The notes below the pieces were generated by a model, which saw nothing but the letters and a program-made list of their open reading frames with translations, was not told where the DNA came from and made no database searches. Below are positions 15,970 through 24,547 of a DNA stretch of 64,000 nt, piece by piece; position 1 is the first letter of the stretch; every line of letters begins with the position of its first letter. Origin of the DNA: Brachybacterium aquaticum (lineage in GTDB: Bacteria; Actinomycetota; Actinomycetes; Actinomycetales; Dermabacteraceae). The stretch covers positions 2,976,001 through 3,040,000 of the forward strand of contig NZ_JACHLZ010000001.1 in NCBI RefSeq assembly GCF_014204755.1, given 5' to 3'. The position numbers and the translations under genes are program-made.

Positions 15970-16389
15970 CTACTCCACCGCCGCCTCGAAGGTCTCTGGA
16001 TCGATCGGCCGCGTGCTGCGGGGCAGCGTCGCGACGACGAGCCGGTAGGAGTCGGTGACGAGGTCCCGGAGCAGTGCGGCGCCCACGTCGGGGCCGGCGA
16101 CCACGGTGATCCAGTGGCGCTTGTTCATGTGATAGCCGGGACTGATCCCGTCCACGTTCTCGCGCAGCATCTCGGCGTCGCGCGGATCGGCCTTCAGCAC
16201 CACCATCGGCTCACCGTGCAGCTCCCCGGCCAGCAGGAACATCTTCCCCAGCACCTTGACCACCTCGGCGCCCGGGCCGAAGGGCTGCTCGAGCACGGCG
16301 GCAGGCAGCTCGAGCGCACGGTCGAGAGCGATCTCGTGCAGGGTGCTCGCGGTGAGCGAGGGGAGTTCGGGTACACCGGGCTCGACCAT
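15970..16389 (-). CDS. MmcQ/YjbR-family protein
   Basis: The 139-residue protein matches the YjbR/MmcQ family with a CyaY-like fold: LELPAAVLEQPFGPGAEVVK, VLGKMFLLAGELHGEPMVVL, KADPRDAEMLRENVDGISPG, YHMNKRHWITVV. Family members are small cytosolic proteins, often called DNA-binding, with no agreed function. ATG 16389 is the first methionine before the conserved domain; the longer upstream frame passes through a palindromic repeat and is unlikely to be coding. The gene is bracketed by two copies of the GTTCCCGCGGGAAC palindrome. Confidence 0.82.
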   Translation of the reverse strand: MVEPGVPELPSLTASTLHEIALDRALELPAAVLEQPFGPGAEVVKVLGKMFLLAGELHGEPMVVLKADPRDAEMLRENVDGISPGYHMNKRHWITVVAGPDVGAALLRDLVTDSYRLVVATLPRSTRPIDPETFEAAVE

Positions 16390-16443
16390 GGCTGCGATCC
16401 TGCCGTGCGCCCCCGTCGGCCGCCAGTCCCACATGCCCCGGAA

Positions 16444-16461
16444 ACGTTCCCGCGGGAACGT
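16444..16461. repeat. Palindrome family GTTCCCGCGGGAAC, copy 2 (18 bp perfect)
   Basis: The 18-bp perfect palindrome ACGTTCCCGCGGGAACGT lies 55 bases upstream of the YjbR-like start codon, in the divergent gap before the Phd-like gene. Confidence 0.9.
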
Positions 16462-16579
16462 GCGCCACCCAGCGGCACGAGTTGCGGCGACGTCGGCGTC
16501 AGAGCGGCGAGGCATTCCCTCTCTCCGTAGCAGCCAGCAGACTGATCCTCTCGAGCACCCAGCAGGAGGGACATGCGCC

Positions 16580-16801
16580 ATGGAACCGACGGTCGATGCC
16601 GCGCTGCTCGGCGAAGAACTGCCTCGGATCCTTACGGACGTGCAGGCGGGGAGGAGCTGGACGGTCAGCGAGGAGGGCGAGGCATTCGCCCGCATCGTCC
16701 CCCACCACGGTCATCGCTGGGTCGCCATCGAAGAGGTCGCCGCCCTGCTCGCCGAGCTCGGTGCGAATCCGGAGTGGGAGCAGGAACTCCGCGCGGAGTG
16801 A
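16580..16801 (+). CDS. Phd/YefM-like orphan antitoxin
   Basis: The 73-residue protein has the Phd/YefM N-terminal pattern: LPRILTDVQAGRSWTVSEEG then EAFARIVP, the dimerising DNA-binding part of type II antitoxins that pair with PIN or RelE/Doc toxins. The C-terminal helix VAIEEVAALLAELGANPEWE resembles a toxin-binding tail. ATG 16580 has AGGAGGG nine bases upstream. No toxin gene follows: a hairpin and a convergent GH3 remnant do. It is therefore an orphan, or the toxin has been lost. Confidence 0.65.
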   Translation: MEPTVDAALLGEELPRILTDVQAGRSWTVSEEGEAFARIVPHHGHRWVAIEEVAALLAELGANPEWEQELRAE

Positions 16802-16810
16802 CCCTGCTCC

Positions 16811-16835
16811 GTCGGACGACGCCCCGTCGTCCGAC
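16811..16835. terminator. Terminator-like hairpin after Phd-like gene
   Basis: The stem GTCGGACGAC / GTCGTCCGAC is a perfect 10-bp pairing around the loop GCCCC, starting 10 bases after the stop codon. It lies between convergent features and may act both ways. Confidence 0.65.
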
Positions 16836-16840
16836 GCGAC

Positions 16841-17110
16841 CTACGCCCGCACCCCCAGCCACCCGACGCGCAGCAGGTACCGCAGCACGTTCATCGCGGT
16901 GCGCTGCATCTCGCCGAGCGTGATGCCGCCGTCCTTCCCGTAGGAGTCCATGATCGCGTCCTCGCGGGTGGTGCCGAAGTGGACCTCGGAGCCGCGCATG
17001 AGCACGTCGACCTGGGCGCGGACGCGGTAGGCGCTGTCGCGCCGGGCCGGGAAGTGCGGATCCTCCGCCATGCGCATCCACCAGTCGGTCACGACGTTGC
17101 CGTGGGAACG
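16841..17110 (-). pseudogene. C-terminal remnant of a family 3 glycoside hydrolase
   Basis: Minus-strand translation gives NVVTDWWMRMAEDPHFPARR, then VRAQVDVLMRG, and ends GGITLGEMQRTAMNVLRYLL plus a short tail. The DWWM and AQVDVLM segments, and the ELQRxAxNxL pattern at the end, belong to the C-terminal part of beta-glucosidase-type GH3 enzymes. The catalytic N-terminal domain is absent; upstream of about 17110 the sequence becomes the xylB 3' region. It is a fragment of a plant-sugar enzyme next to the xylose genes. Confidence 0.65.
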
Positions 17111-17205
17111 CCGGCTAACCTGACTCAGCCCACCGTCAGGACGGATCGGGAAGAAGGCCTTGGGACCCCAGCCGGACGACTCGACCCGGGGCCTTTCGTC
17201 TGCCG

Positions 17206-17227
17206 GCGCCGAGAGAGTCCTCGGCGC
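17206..17227 (-). terminator. Hairpin following xylB
   Basis: GCGCCGAG and CTCGGCGC pair perfectly around a six-base loop, beginning six bases after the xylB stop at 17233. It is a plausible terminator for the xylAB transcript although no T run follows. Confidence 0.5.
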
Positions 17228-17232
17228 ACCCC

Positions 17233-18642
17233 TCACCCCCAGTCCGCAGTGCGCTCCTTCAGCACCCGGTACGCCTCCAGCACCTCGGGCGTCGGGTCCG
17301 CGCCGACCACGCGCGAGCCGCTGATGCCCCAGGTCGGGGGCTCGCCCTCCCCCGAGAGGGCCCAGGCGGCCTGACGGGCGGCGCCGAGGGCGACGTACTC
17401 CCCGTCGGGAGCGATCGTGACCTCGCGGCCGATGACCGCGGGCGCGAGCTCCTGGACCGCGCGGCTGCGCGCGCCGCCGCCGATGAGGGTGATGCGCTGC
17501 GCGGCGGTGCCGGTGCGCTCCTCGAGCGCGGCGATCCCATCGGCGAGCGAGCAGAGCAGCGCCTCGACGTGGGCGCGAGCGATGTCCTCCCGGGTGGTGG
17601 AGGTGCTCATGCCGGTCAGGGTCGCGCGGGCGGTCGGGCGGTTCGGGGTGCGCTCCCCGTCGAAGTAGGGCAGCAGGGTCACGCCGTGCGCGCCGGGGAC
17701 GGAGGCGAGGGCGAGGCGGGAGAGCTCCTCGTGGTCCACGCCCAGCAGCGCCCGGCCGGTCTCGAGGATGCGGGAGGCGTTGATGGTGGTGGTCATGGGC
17801 AGGAAGCGCCCGGTCGCGTCGGCGAAGCCGGTGACCGTGCCGGAGGCGTCGCCGGGGCGGGTGTCGGAGACCATGGCGCACACGCCGGAGGTGCCGATCG
17901 AGACGGACACGTCCCCCGGGCCGAGGGAGAGGCCGAGCGCGGCGCCCATGTTGTCGCCGGTGCCGGCGGCGATCGCGGCGCCGCCGCCGTTCCCGGTGGT
18001 CGCGGCGGCGTACCCCATGACCTCCTGGGGGGCCGACGGGAGGCGCGGCAGGTCGAGGCCGCGGCCGAGGGCGAGCTCGACGAGCTCCGGCTTCCACGCC
18101 TCCTCGCGGGTGGAGTAGTAGCCGGTGCCGGAGGCGTCGCCGCGGTCGGTGAACGCCTCGGTCCCGTCGGCCGCGAGGTGGAGGGAGACGTAGTCGTGCG
18201 GGAGCATCACCTGCGCGGCGCGCTGCGCGTTCTCCGGCTCGTGGTCACGCACCCAGCGCAGTTTGGAGGCTGTGAAGGAGGCGACCATGAGGCTGCCGAT
18301 CTCCTCGATGCTCGCCTCCGCCCCGCCCATCTCCTCGATGAGCGCGGCGGCCTCCCCCGCCGAGCGGGTGTCGTTCCACAACAGCGCGTCGCGCACCACC
18401 TCGCCGCGACCGTCCAGCAGCACCATGCCGTGCTGCTGTCCGCCGACGGCGACGGCGTCGGCCCGCGCGAGCAGGGGCCCGGCGGCCTCGTCGACCGCTG
18501 CGAGCCAGGCGCGGGGGTCGACCTCGGTGCCGTCGGGGTGGGTGGCGCGGCGCTGGTCGACGACCTCACCGGTCCCCGCGTCCACGAGCAGCGCCTTGGT
18601 GGACTGGGTGGAGGAGTCGATGCCGAGGACGTAGGTGCTCAT
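17233..18642 (-). CDS. xylB: Xylulokinase
   Basis: The 469-residue FGGY kinase phosphorylates D-xylulose to xylulose 5-phosphate with ATP. The N-terminal phosphate loop YVLGIDSSTQSTKALLVD, the substrate segment GGQQHGMVLLD, the catalytic Asp in AGTGDNMGAALGLSLGPG, VSVSIGTSGV and the adenosine motif ITLIGGGARSRAVQELAPAV are all present. It is transcribed downstream of xylA on the same strand with a 138-bp gap containing a long hairpin. Length is normal. Together with xylA it completes entry of xylose into the pentose phosphate pathway. Confidence 0.93.
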   Translation of the reverse strand: MSTYVLGIDSSTQSTKALLVDAGTGEVVDQRRATHPDGTEVDPRAWLAAVDEAAGPLLARADAVAVGGQQHGMVLLDGRGEVVRDALLWNDTRSAGEAAALIEEMGGAEASIEEIGSLMVASFTASKLRWVRDHEPENAQRAAQVMLPHDYVSLHLAADGTEAFTDRGDASGTGYYSTREEAWKPELVELALGRGLDLPRLPSAPQEVMGYAAATTGNGGGAAIAAGTGDNMGAALGLSLGPGDVSVSIGTSGVCAMVSDTRPGDASGTVTGFADATGRFLPMTTTINASRILETGRALLGVDHEELSRLALASVPGAHGVTLLPYFDGERTPNRPTARATLTGMSTSTTREDIARAHVEALLCSLADGIAALEERTGTAAQRITLIGGGARSRAVQELAPAVIGREVTIAPDGEYVALGAARQAAWALSGEGEPPTWGISGSRVVGADPTPEVLEAYRVLKERTADWG

Positions 18643-18707
18643 CAGCGAGCTTTTCCGAGGTGCGGGATGGTGCGGGGCGGACGGAGACGGACGGCGGCGG
18701 ACGGGCT

Positions 18708-18757
18708 GTGCGCGCTCACGGTCGATGCCGTCGCCGGGATCGACCGTGAGCGCGCAC
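18708..18757. repeat. Dispersed hairpin repeat, copy 2 (19-bp perfect stem)
   Basis: GTGCGCGCTCACGGTCGAT (18708-18726) faces its exact complement at 18739-18757 across a 12-base loop. It sits between xylA and xylB, so it could reduce xylB expression or protect xylA mRNA ends. The related imperfect copy is at 1494-1543. Confidence 0.8.
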
Positions 18758-18780
18758 GAGTCTGCCGCAAGGGCGTGGCG

Positions 18781-19974
18781 TCAGGCGCGGAACCCGAGCA
18801 GGTGCTGCATGGCCAGCTGCTGCAGGCGCACGAAGCCGTAGTTGCGCTCCCCCGCCTTGTCGGCGTCGAAGTCCTCGAAGGCGGAGCGGTCCGCGAGCAG
18901 GTCATCGACGGTCTCGCCCTCGGCGAGGGTGGGCTCGGCGAGGTCCGGGACGCCGGAGTACGCGAGCGCCTCCTGCACCTCGGAGTCGGCGCGGAACGCG
19001 ATCGCGCGCTCTTTGAGCATCAGGTACATCTCCATGTTGGCCGCGGCCGCGTCGTACTGGCCCTGCTCGTGCTCGGTGCGGGAGGGCTTGAAGTCGAAGT
19101 GGCGGGCGCCCTCGTAGGCGCCGGGCTTGGACGGGAAGCCGTTCTCGAGCAGGTCGACGGTGAAGAACGCGCTGATCAGGTCGCCGTGGCCGAACACGAG
19201 GTCCTGGTCGTACATCGGGCCGTGCTGGCCGTTGAGGTCGATGTGGAAGAGCTTGTCCGCCCACAGCGCCTGGGCGAGACCGTGGGTGTAGTTCAGGGTC
19301 GCCATCTGCTCGTGGCCGGTCTCGGGGTTGATGCCGACGATGTCGCCGTGCTCGAGCTTCTCGATGAAGGCGAGGGCGTGGCCGACGGTGGGCAGGAAGA
19401 TGTTGCCGCGGGGCTCGTTGGGCTTGGGCTCCAGGCCGATGCGCAGGTCGTAGCCCTTGTCCTTGATGTAGGCGGCGACGGTGTCGATGCCCTCGGCGTA
19501 GCGCTGGTGTGCGGCCAGGAGGTCCTTGGCGCTGTCGTACTCGGCGCCCTCGCGGCCGCCCCACATCACGAAGGTGGTCGCGCCGAGCTCGGCGGCGAGG
19601 TCGACGTTGGCGAGGACCTTGCGCAGGCCGTAGCGGCGCACGGAGCGGTCGTTGGAGGTGAGGGCACCGTCCTTGAAGACGGGGTGGGCGAAGGTGTCGG
19701 TCGTGATCATCTCGATCACGAGGCCGGTCTCCTCGGTGACGGACTTCAGCTCGGTGAGGATCGTCTCGCGCTCGGCGGGGGTCGCGTCGAAGGGGACCAC
19801 GTCGTTGTCGTGGAAGGTGAAGCCCCACGCGCCCAGCTCGGCGAGGCGGCGGATATGGGCACTGAGCTGCAACGGCGGGCGGGTCGCGAGGCCGAACTGG
19901 TCGCGCGCCTCCCAGCCGGTGGTCCACAGACCGAAGGAGAACTTGTCGTCACGGGTGGGGGTGGGTGCGGTCAT
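18781..19974 (-). CDS. xylA: Xylose isomerase
   Basis: The 397-residue cytosolic enzyme converts D-xylose to D-xylulose (and glucose to fructose). Actinobacterial class I features are intact: catalytic H55 and D58 in [12 protein letters not shown]182 and K184 in [11 protein letters not shown], metal ligands E218 and H221 in [10 protein letters not shown], and D246, D256 and D258 in [23 protein letters not shown] 19974 follows AAGGAG at eight bases; the longer open frame to 20328 runs through tandem repeats and the promoter. It heads the xylA-xylB unit, divergent from a ROK regulator. Confidence 0.96.
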   Translation of the reverse strand: MTAPTPTRDDKFSFGLWTTGWEARDQFGLATRPPLQLSAHIRRLAELGAWGFTFHDNDVVPFDATPAERETILTELKSVTEETGLVIEMITTDTFAHPVFKDGALTSNDRSVRRYGLRKVLANVDLAAELGATTFVMWGGREGAEYDSAKDLLAAHQRYAEGIDTVAAYIKDKGYDLRIGLEPKPNEPRGNIFLPTVGHALAFIEKLEHGDIVGINPETGHEQMATLNYTHGLAQALWADKLFHIDLNGQHGPMYDQDLVFGHGDLISAFFTVDLLENGFPSKPGAYEGARHFDFKPSRTEHEQGQYDAAAANMEMYLMLKERAIAFRADSEVQEALAYSGVPDLAEPTLAEGETVDDLLADRSAFEDFDADKAGERNYGFVRLQQLAMQHLLGFRA

Positions 19975-19994
19975 CAGGAGCGCTCCTTCTGGAT

Positions 19995-20096
19995 CTGCGT
20001 CATTGCGGGAACTGCGTCGTGGCGGGAACTGCGTCGTGGCGGGAACTGCGTCGTTGCGGGAACTGCGTCGTGGCGGGAACAGCGTCGTGCCGGATA
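19995..20096. repeat. Six-unit 17-bp tandem repeat in predicted xylA leader
   Basis: The unit CTGCGTCGTGGCGGGAA repeats six times without spacers, with one or two changes in units 1 and 4 and more in unit 6. It ends 20 bases before the xylA start codon. If transcription begins after the minus-strand TATAGT box (20124-20119), the whole array is in the xylA mRNA leader. Each unit carries GCGGGAAC, half of the palindrome family found elsewhere. Confidence 0.85.
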
Positions 20097-20107
20097 CCGC
20101 CTGACGG

Positions 20108-20130
20108 GTTAGTAAGTCACTATAACTAAC
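20108..20130. promoter_or_regulatory. Overlapping divergent promoters and operator of xylA / ROK regulator
   Basis: The dyad GTTAGT (20108-20113) and ACTAAC (20125-20130) encloses 11 bases. Within it, TATAGT on the minus strand (20124-20119) and TATAAC on the plus strand (20121-20126) form back-to-back -10 boxes for xylA and the ROK gene. A regulator bound here would block both. The AT-rich patch is isolated in G+C-rich DNA. The ROK protein is the obvious candidate ligand. Confidence 0.65.
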
Positions 20131-20150
20131 GATCGTGTGCCACGCTGTAC

Positions 20151-20200
20151 CCACTCGGTGCCACCCACCCGGCACCACCCACTCGGCACCACCCACCCCG
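20151..20200. repeat. 14-bp tandem repeat upstream of ROK regulator
   Basis: About three and a half copies of CCACTCGGCACCAC-like units with a 14-bp period lie between the likely transcript start and the ribosome site of the ROK gene. The same intergenic gap therefore holds two different tandem repeats, one for each divergent leader. Confidence 0.7.
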
Positions 20201-20234
20201 CCGCGATCCGTCGGCCCCTGCGGAAGGAGCCCGC

Positions 20235-21398
20235 GTGCAGTCCACGCACCTGCGCGAGCACAACCTCTCCGCGCTGCTCGGTGCCCTGGTCGCCGCCGAC
20301 TCCCCCGTCTCCCGCGCGACCCTCGCAACGGCGACGGGCCTGACCAAGCCCACGGTCTCCAAGCTCGTCGAGGAGCTGATCGGCGCGGGCCTGATCACCG
20401 AGGGTGCGCCCGTGCCCGTCGGCGCCGGCAGGCCGATGGTGCCCCTCTCCCCCGCCCGCCGCACGCTGCTCGCGATCGGTCTGGAGATCGCGGCCGACCA
20501 CGTCGCCTGCCTCGGGATCGACCTCTCCGGCGAGGTCGTCGCGCATCGTCTCGAGTACCTGAGGGTCACCGCCTCGTCGGCCGACGAGGCCCTGCGGGCC
20601 TGCGCGCGCGTGGTCGGGCAGGTGCGGGCCGACGCCGGCGACCTGCCGGTGGTCGGCGCGGTCGTCGCCGTGCCGGGCCGGATCGCGCCCGACGACGGCC
20701 GGGTCCTCTCGGCCCCGAACCTCGACTGGACCGAGGTGCCGCTGGTGGGGCGGCTGCTGGAGCGGCCCGAGCTCGCGGACCTCACCGTCCGCGCCCAGAA
20801 CGACAATCGCCTCTCGGTGCTCACCGAGATCGACCGTCGGCCCGGGGATTCGTTCCTCTATCTGCGAGGCTCCACCGGCGTGGGCGGTGCGATCGTGCTG
20901 GACGGGGAGCTGATGGACGGCCGGAACGGCTGGGCCGGGGAGCTCGGGCACACGGTCGTGGAGCCCGGCGGGGCGCTGTGCCGCTGCGGGCGGCGCGGCT
21001 GCCTGGAGGCCTACGTCTCCTACCACTCCCTGCGTGAGCGGGCCGGGCTGGGCGACGAGGTGCGGATCGAGGACCTGGTCGACGCCCTCGCCGGCAGCGG
21101 CGACCGCGCCGCGGTGATCGGACTGATCGGGCGCTCCCTCGGCCTCGCGCTCGCCAACGCTCTGAACATCCTCGACCTCGACACCGTGGTCCTGTCCGGC
21201 TACCTCGCCCCCATCGCCGCGGAGCTCGACCCGTTCATCCGTGGCACCGTGGAGGCGCACGCCCTCGCGGTCGAGGCCGGACCGGTGCGGATCGAGCGCA
21301 GCGACGACCAGACCGATCCTGCCCTGCACGGCGCCGCTCGCGCCGCCCTCCAGCCGGTCCTCACCGCCCCCGGCGAGTGGATCGCCCGCACTCGGTGA
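20235..21398 (+). CDS. ROK-family transcriptional regulator (XylR-like)
   Basis: The 387-residue protein has an N-terminal winged helix ([20 protein letters not shown], then [20 protein letters not shown]) and a ROK sugar-kinase-like domain: ATP-like site [26 protein letters not shown], the ROK signature [14 protein letters not shown] and zinc site [15 protein letters not shown] 20235 follows GGAAGGAG. Its position divergent from xylA and next to a shared dyad says it represses xylose genes and is relieved by xylose or a derivative. A Gfo/ThuA/Gfo operon follows it on the same strand, so it may control that too. Confidence 0.88.
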   Translation: MQSTHLREHNLSALLGALVAADSPVSRATLATATGLTKPTVSKLVEELIGAGLITEGAPVPVGAGRPMVPLSPARRTLLAIGLEIAADHVACLGIDLSGEVVAHRLEYLRVTASSADEALRACARVVGQVRADAGDLPVVGAVVAVPGRIAPDDGRVLSAPNLDWTEVPLVGRLLERPELADLTVRAQNDNRLSVLTEIDRRPGDSFLYLRGSTGVGGAIVLDGELMDGRNGWAGELGHTVVEPGGALCRCGRRGCLEAYVSYHSLRERAGLGDEVRIEDLVDALAGSGDRAAVIGLIGRSLGLALANALNILDLDTVVLSGYLAPIAAELDPFIRGTVEAHALAVEAGPVRIERSDDQTDPALHGAARAALQPVLTAPGEWIARTR

Positions 21399-21470
21399 CC
21401 GCCCGCCCCTCTCTCATCTGCATCGTCATCCATCGCAGCCATCCACCGCACCATCGCAAGGAGATCACCG

Positions 21471-22712
21471 ATGAGCACGACCGCCGCCCCGTCGGCCGAC
21501 GCCCCCACCACCCCCACCCTGAACGTCGCCATCATCGGCTACGGCTTCATGGGCGCCATCCACGCCCAGGCCTGGCGCACCGCGCCGCGCTTCTTCGACC
21601 TGCCGGTCACCCCCGTGCTGCACACCCTCGTCGGCCGCTCCGAGGGGCCGCTCGCCGAGGCCGCGACGAAGTACGGCATCTCGAACGCCACCACCCGCTG
21701 GCAGGACGTGATCGAGGATCCCGAGATCCACGTGATCGACATCTGCACCCCGGGCGACACCCACGCCGAGATCGCGCTGGCCGCGCTCGCGGCGGGCAAG
21801 CACGTGCTGTGCGAGAAGCCGCTGGCGAACTCGGTCGAGGAGTCCGAGGAGATGGCCCGCGCGGCGGAAGAGGCCGCAGCGCGCGGGGTCCGCTCGATCT
21901 GCGGCTACTCCTACCGCCGCACCCCCGCCCTCGCCTATGCCCGCCAGCTGGTCCAGGAGGGCTTCGTCGGCGAGATCCGTCAGATCCGCGCGGACTACCT
22001 GCAGGACTGGCTCTCCGACGCGAACACTCCCATGGCCTGGCGGCTGGACAAGTCCAAGGCCGGCTCCGGGGCGCTCGGCGACATCGGCGCCCACGTCATC
22101 GACCTGACCCAGTGGATCTCTGGCCTGGAGATCGAGTCGGTCTCCGGCACGCTCGCCACCGTCATCCCCACCCGCCCCCTCACCGGCTCCGCGCAGAACC
22201 TGGGAGGGAAGGGCTCGGCCGACGGCGAGCACGGCACGGTCACCGTCGACGACGTGGCCCTGTTCTCCGCCCGCTTCACCGGCGGCGTGCTCGGCGCCTT
22301 CGAGGCGACCCGCATGGCCCAGGGCCGCAAGAACGCGATCCGGGTCGAGATCAACGGCGAGAAGGGCTCGATCGCCTTCGACTTCGAGCGCATGAACGAG
22401 CTGGAGATCTACGACGCCACCGCCCCAGCGGGCCGCCAGGGCTTCACCCGCGTGCTCGCCACCGAGCCCGAGCACCCCTACGCCGCGCACTGGTGGCCCA
22501 CCGGCCACGGCCTCGGCTACGAGCACACCTTCACCCACGAGGTCGCCGACCTCGTGCGCGCGATCGGCGAGGGCACCGACCCCTCCCCCTCGTTCGCCGA
22601 GGCCCTCCAGGTGCAGCGGATTCTCGCCGCCGTCGAGGCGAGCGACGCCGACGAGTCCCGCTGGACCCCCGTCGGCCCCCACACCACCCCCGCGACGGAG
22701 ACCCAACGATGA
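21471..22712 (+). CDS. Gfo/Idh/MocA family oxidoreductase
   Basis: This 413-residue enzyme has the dinucleotide motif NVAIIGYGFMGAIHAQAW, the EKP motif KHVLCEKPLANSVEE and the catalytic region GSGALGDIGAHVIDLTQWIS with Lys (DKSKAGSG) and His. The C-terminal sheet domain is complete and its length fits inositol/sugar dehydrogenases of the larger type. It is the first of three coupled genes; its stop overlaps the ThuA gene start (ATGA). A ribosome site AAGGAG lies 8 bases before ATG 21471. Substrate unknown, probably a sugar or cyclitol linked to the xylose region. Confidence 0.9.
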   Translation: MSTTAAPSADAPTTPTLNVAIIGYGFMGAIHAQAWRTAPRFFDLPVTPVLHTLVGRSEGPLAEAATKYGISNATTRWQDVIEDPEIHVIDICTPGDTHAEIALAALAAGKHVLCEKPLANSVEESEEMARAAEEAAARGVRSICGYSYRRTPALAYARQLVQEGFVGEIRQIRADYLQDWLSDANTPMAWRLDKSKAGSGALGDIGAHVIDLTQWISGLEIESVSGTLATVIPTRPLTGSAQNLGGKGSADGEHGTVTVDDVALFSARFTGGVLGAFEATRMAQGRKNAIRVEINGEKGSIAFDFERMNELEIYDATAPAGRQGFTRVLATEPEHPYAAHWWPTGHGLGYEHTFTHEVADLVRAIGEGTDPSPSFAEALQVQRILAAVEASDADESRWTPVGPHTTPATETQR

Positions 22713-23476
22713 CCACCCCCCGCACCGCCCTCGTCGTCCGGGGCGGCTGGGACGGGCACCAGCCCGTCGAGGCGACGAACCTGTTCATCCCGTTCCTCGA
22801 GGAGAACGGCTTCTCGGTGCGCATCGAGGAGTCCCCCGCGATCTACGCCGACGCCGAGTACATGGCCACGGTGGACCTGATCGTCCAGTGCACCACCATG
22901 GCCACGATCGAGCGGCCCGAGTTCGAGGGGCTGCGCGGCGCGATCGAGGCGGGCACCGGCATGGCCGGCTGGCACGGCGGCATCGCCGACTCCTACCGCC
23001 ACGAATCCGACTACCTCACCCTCATCGGCGGGCAGTTCGGCTGCCATCCGGGCAAGCACCCGGACGAGAGAAAGGGCGAGCAGGCCGACAACTACGTCCC
23101 CTACACGGTCAACATGCTCCCGGTCGCGGCGAACCACCCCATCACCGCCGGGATCCAGGACTACGACCTGGTCACCGAGCAGTACTGGGTCCTCGCCGAC
23201 GACTACTGCGATGTGCTCGCGACCACCACCCAGAAGGTCCGCGAGTGGGACCCGTGGCACCGCGAGATCACCTCCCCCGCCATCTGGACGAGGCAGTGGG
23301 GCGAGGGCCGGATCTTCGTCTCCACCCCCGGTCACCGGGTCGAGGTGCTCGAGGACCCGAACGTCCGCACCGTCATCGAGCGGGGCATGCTGTGGGCCGC
23401 GCGCGGCTCCGACCAGCCCTACGGCGACCACGCCGGCACCACCCCTCGCAAGGCCGCCGCGGAGGTGACCCGATGA
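22709..23476 (+). CDS. ThuA-domain protein
   Basis: The 255-residue protein has a ThuA (trehalose utilisation) glutamine-amidotransferase-like fold: TALVVRGGWDGHQPVEATNL, a central GMAGWHGGIADSYRHESDYL and HPITAGIQDYDLVTEQYWVL, ending in GEGRIFVSTPGHRVEVLEDP. ThuA proteins work beside Gfo/Idh/MocA dehydrogenases in the catabolism of 3-keto sugars, where they may bind or isomerise the keto intermediate. Here it is sandwiched by two such dehydrogenases with four-base overlaps at both ends. Confidence 0.9.
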   Translation: MTTPRTALVVRGGWDGHQPVEATNLFIPFLEENGFSVRIEESPAIYADAEYMATVDLIVQCTTMATIERPEFEGLRGAIEAGTGMAGWHGGIADSYRHESDYLTLIGGQFGCHPGKHPDERKGEQADNYVPYTVNMLPVAANHPITAGIQDYDLVTEQYWVLADDYCDVLATTTQKVREWDPWHREITSPAIWTRQWGEGRIFVSTPGHRVEVLEDPNVRTVIERGMLWAARGSDQPYGDHAGTTPRKAAAEVTR

Positions 23477-24540
23477 AGGTGGGCATGATCGGCTGCGGGG
23501 TCATCGCTCGCCAGTACCTCGAGACCTTCGACCGCCTCGCGGACGCGCAGCTGGTCGCGGTCGCGGACCTCGACCGTTCCCGCGCCGAAGCGGCGGCCGA
23601 GGGGCGGGAGGGCGTCCGGGTCCTCACCGTCGACGAGCTGCTGGCCGATGCCGAGGTGGACACGGTCCTGAACCTGACGATCCCCGCCGCGCATGCGGAC
23701 GTGGACCTGCGCGCGATCGCGGCGGGCAAGAACGTGTACTCGGAGAAGCCGTTCGCGGTGACCCCCGAGGAGGGTGCGCGGGTGCTCGCCGCGGCGGAGG
23801 AGGCCGGGGTGCTGGTCGGCTCCGCGCCGGACACGGTGCTCGGCACCGGCACCCAGACCGCCCGGGCCGTGATCGACGACGGCGTGATCGGCACGCCGAT
23901 CGCGGCGATGGCCACGATGGTCACGCCGGGTCACGAGCGCTGGCATCCGCAGCCGGATTTCTACTACGTACCCGGCGGCGGTCCGCTGCTGGACATGGGC
24001 CCGTACTACATCCACGCCCTGGTCACGCTGCTGGGTCCGGTGGAGGCGGTGGTCGGTGCCGCGAGCCGTCTGCGCTCGGAGCGGACGATCGGCTCGGGCC
24101 CGCGCGAGGGCGAGACGATCCCGGTCACGACCGACACCCATGTCACCGGCGTGCTCGTGCACGAGAGCGGGGTGCTGTCCACGCTCGTGATGAGCTTCGA
24201 CGCGGTCGCGACCAGCGCCCATCCGCTCGAGATCCACGGCACCGCGGGCACCCTCGCCGTCCCGGACCCCAACCGGTTCGACGGCGACGTCCAGCTGCAC
24301 CGCCTGGGCGGCGACGGCTGGGAGACCCTGCCGGTCACCGGCGGCTACGCCGAGGCCAGGCGCGGCATCGGGCTGCAGGACATGGCGGTGCGCGGGGCGG
24401 ATCTGCGGGCGAGCGGCGCGCTCGGCCAGCACGTCCTGGAGGTCATGAACGGTGTGCTCGAGGCCGCGGCCTCGGGCGCGCGGGTCGAGATCACGAGCAC
24501 CGTGGAGCGCCCGGCGGCGGTGCCGGGCGCCGGGGCCTGA
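23473..24540 (+). CDS. Gfo/Idh/MocA family oxidoreductase
   Basis: The 355-residue third gene of the operon starts MKVGMIGCGVIARQYLETFD, shows NVYSEKPFAVTPEEGARVLA and the catalytic segment GGGPLLDMGPYYIHALVTLL in which Tyr-Tyr-x-His replaces the commoner Gly-x-H-xx-D pattern. This variant is typical of the group next to ThuA genes. Translation is coupled through the ATGA overlap at 23473. It would act with the first dehydrogenase and ThuA in a keto-sugar route. Confidence 0.88.
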   Translation: MKVGMIGCGVIARQYLETFDRLADAQLVAVADLDRSRAEAAAEGREGVRVLTVDELLADAEVDTVLNLTIPAAHADVDLRAIAAGKNVYSEKPFAVTPEEGARVLAAAEEAGVLVGSAPDTVLGTGTQTARAVIDDGVIGTPIAAMATMVTPGHERWHPQPDFYYVPGGGPLLDMGPYYIHALVTLLGPVEAVVGAASRLRSERTIGSGPREGETIPVTTDTHVTGVLVHESGVLSTLVMSFDAVATSAHPLEIHGTAGTLAVPDPNRFDGDVQLHRLGGDGWETLPVTGGYAEARRGIGLQDMAVRGADLRASGALGQHVLEVMNGVLEAAASGARVEITSTVERPAAVPGAGA

Positions 24541-24547
24541 CGGGAGA

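Noticed and set aside
16841-18097. A 418-residue protein including the GH3 tail
   Set aside because: Upstream of about 17110 the frame is an out-of-frame reading of xylB; only the tail has family sequence.
19995-20096. Possible CRISPR array
   Set aside because: Units of 17 bp follow each other with no spacers and no cas gene is present, so it is a plain tandem repeat.
17569-20112. Open frame of 847 codons on the plus strand
   Set aside because: It is the antisense of xylB and xylA, both of which show complete catalytic motifs; the translation is Gly/Val/Glu-rich shadow sequence.
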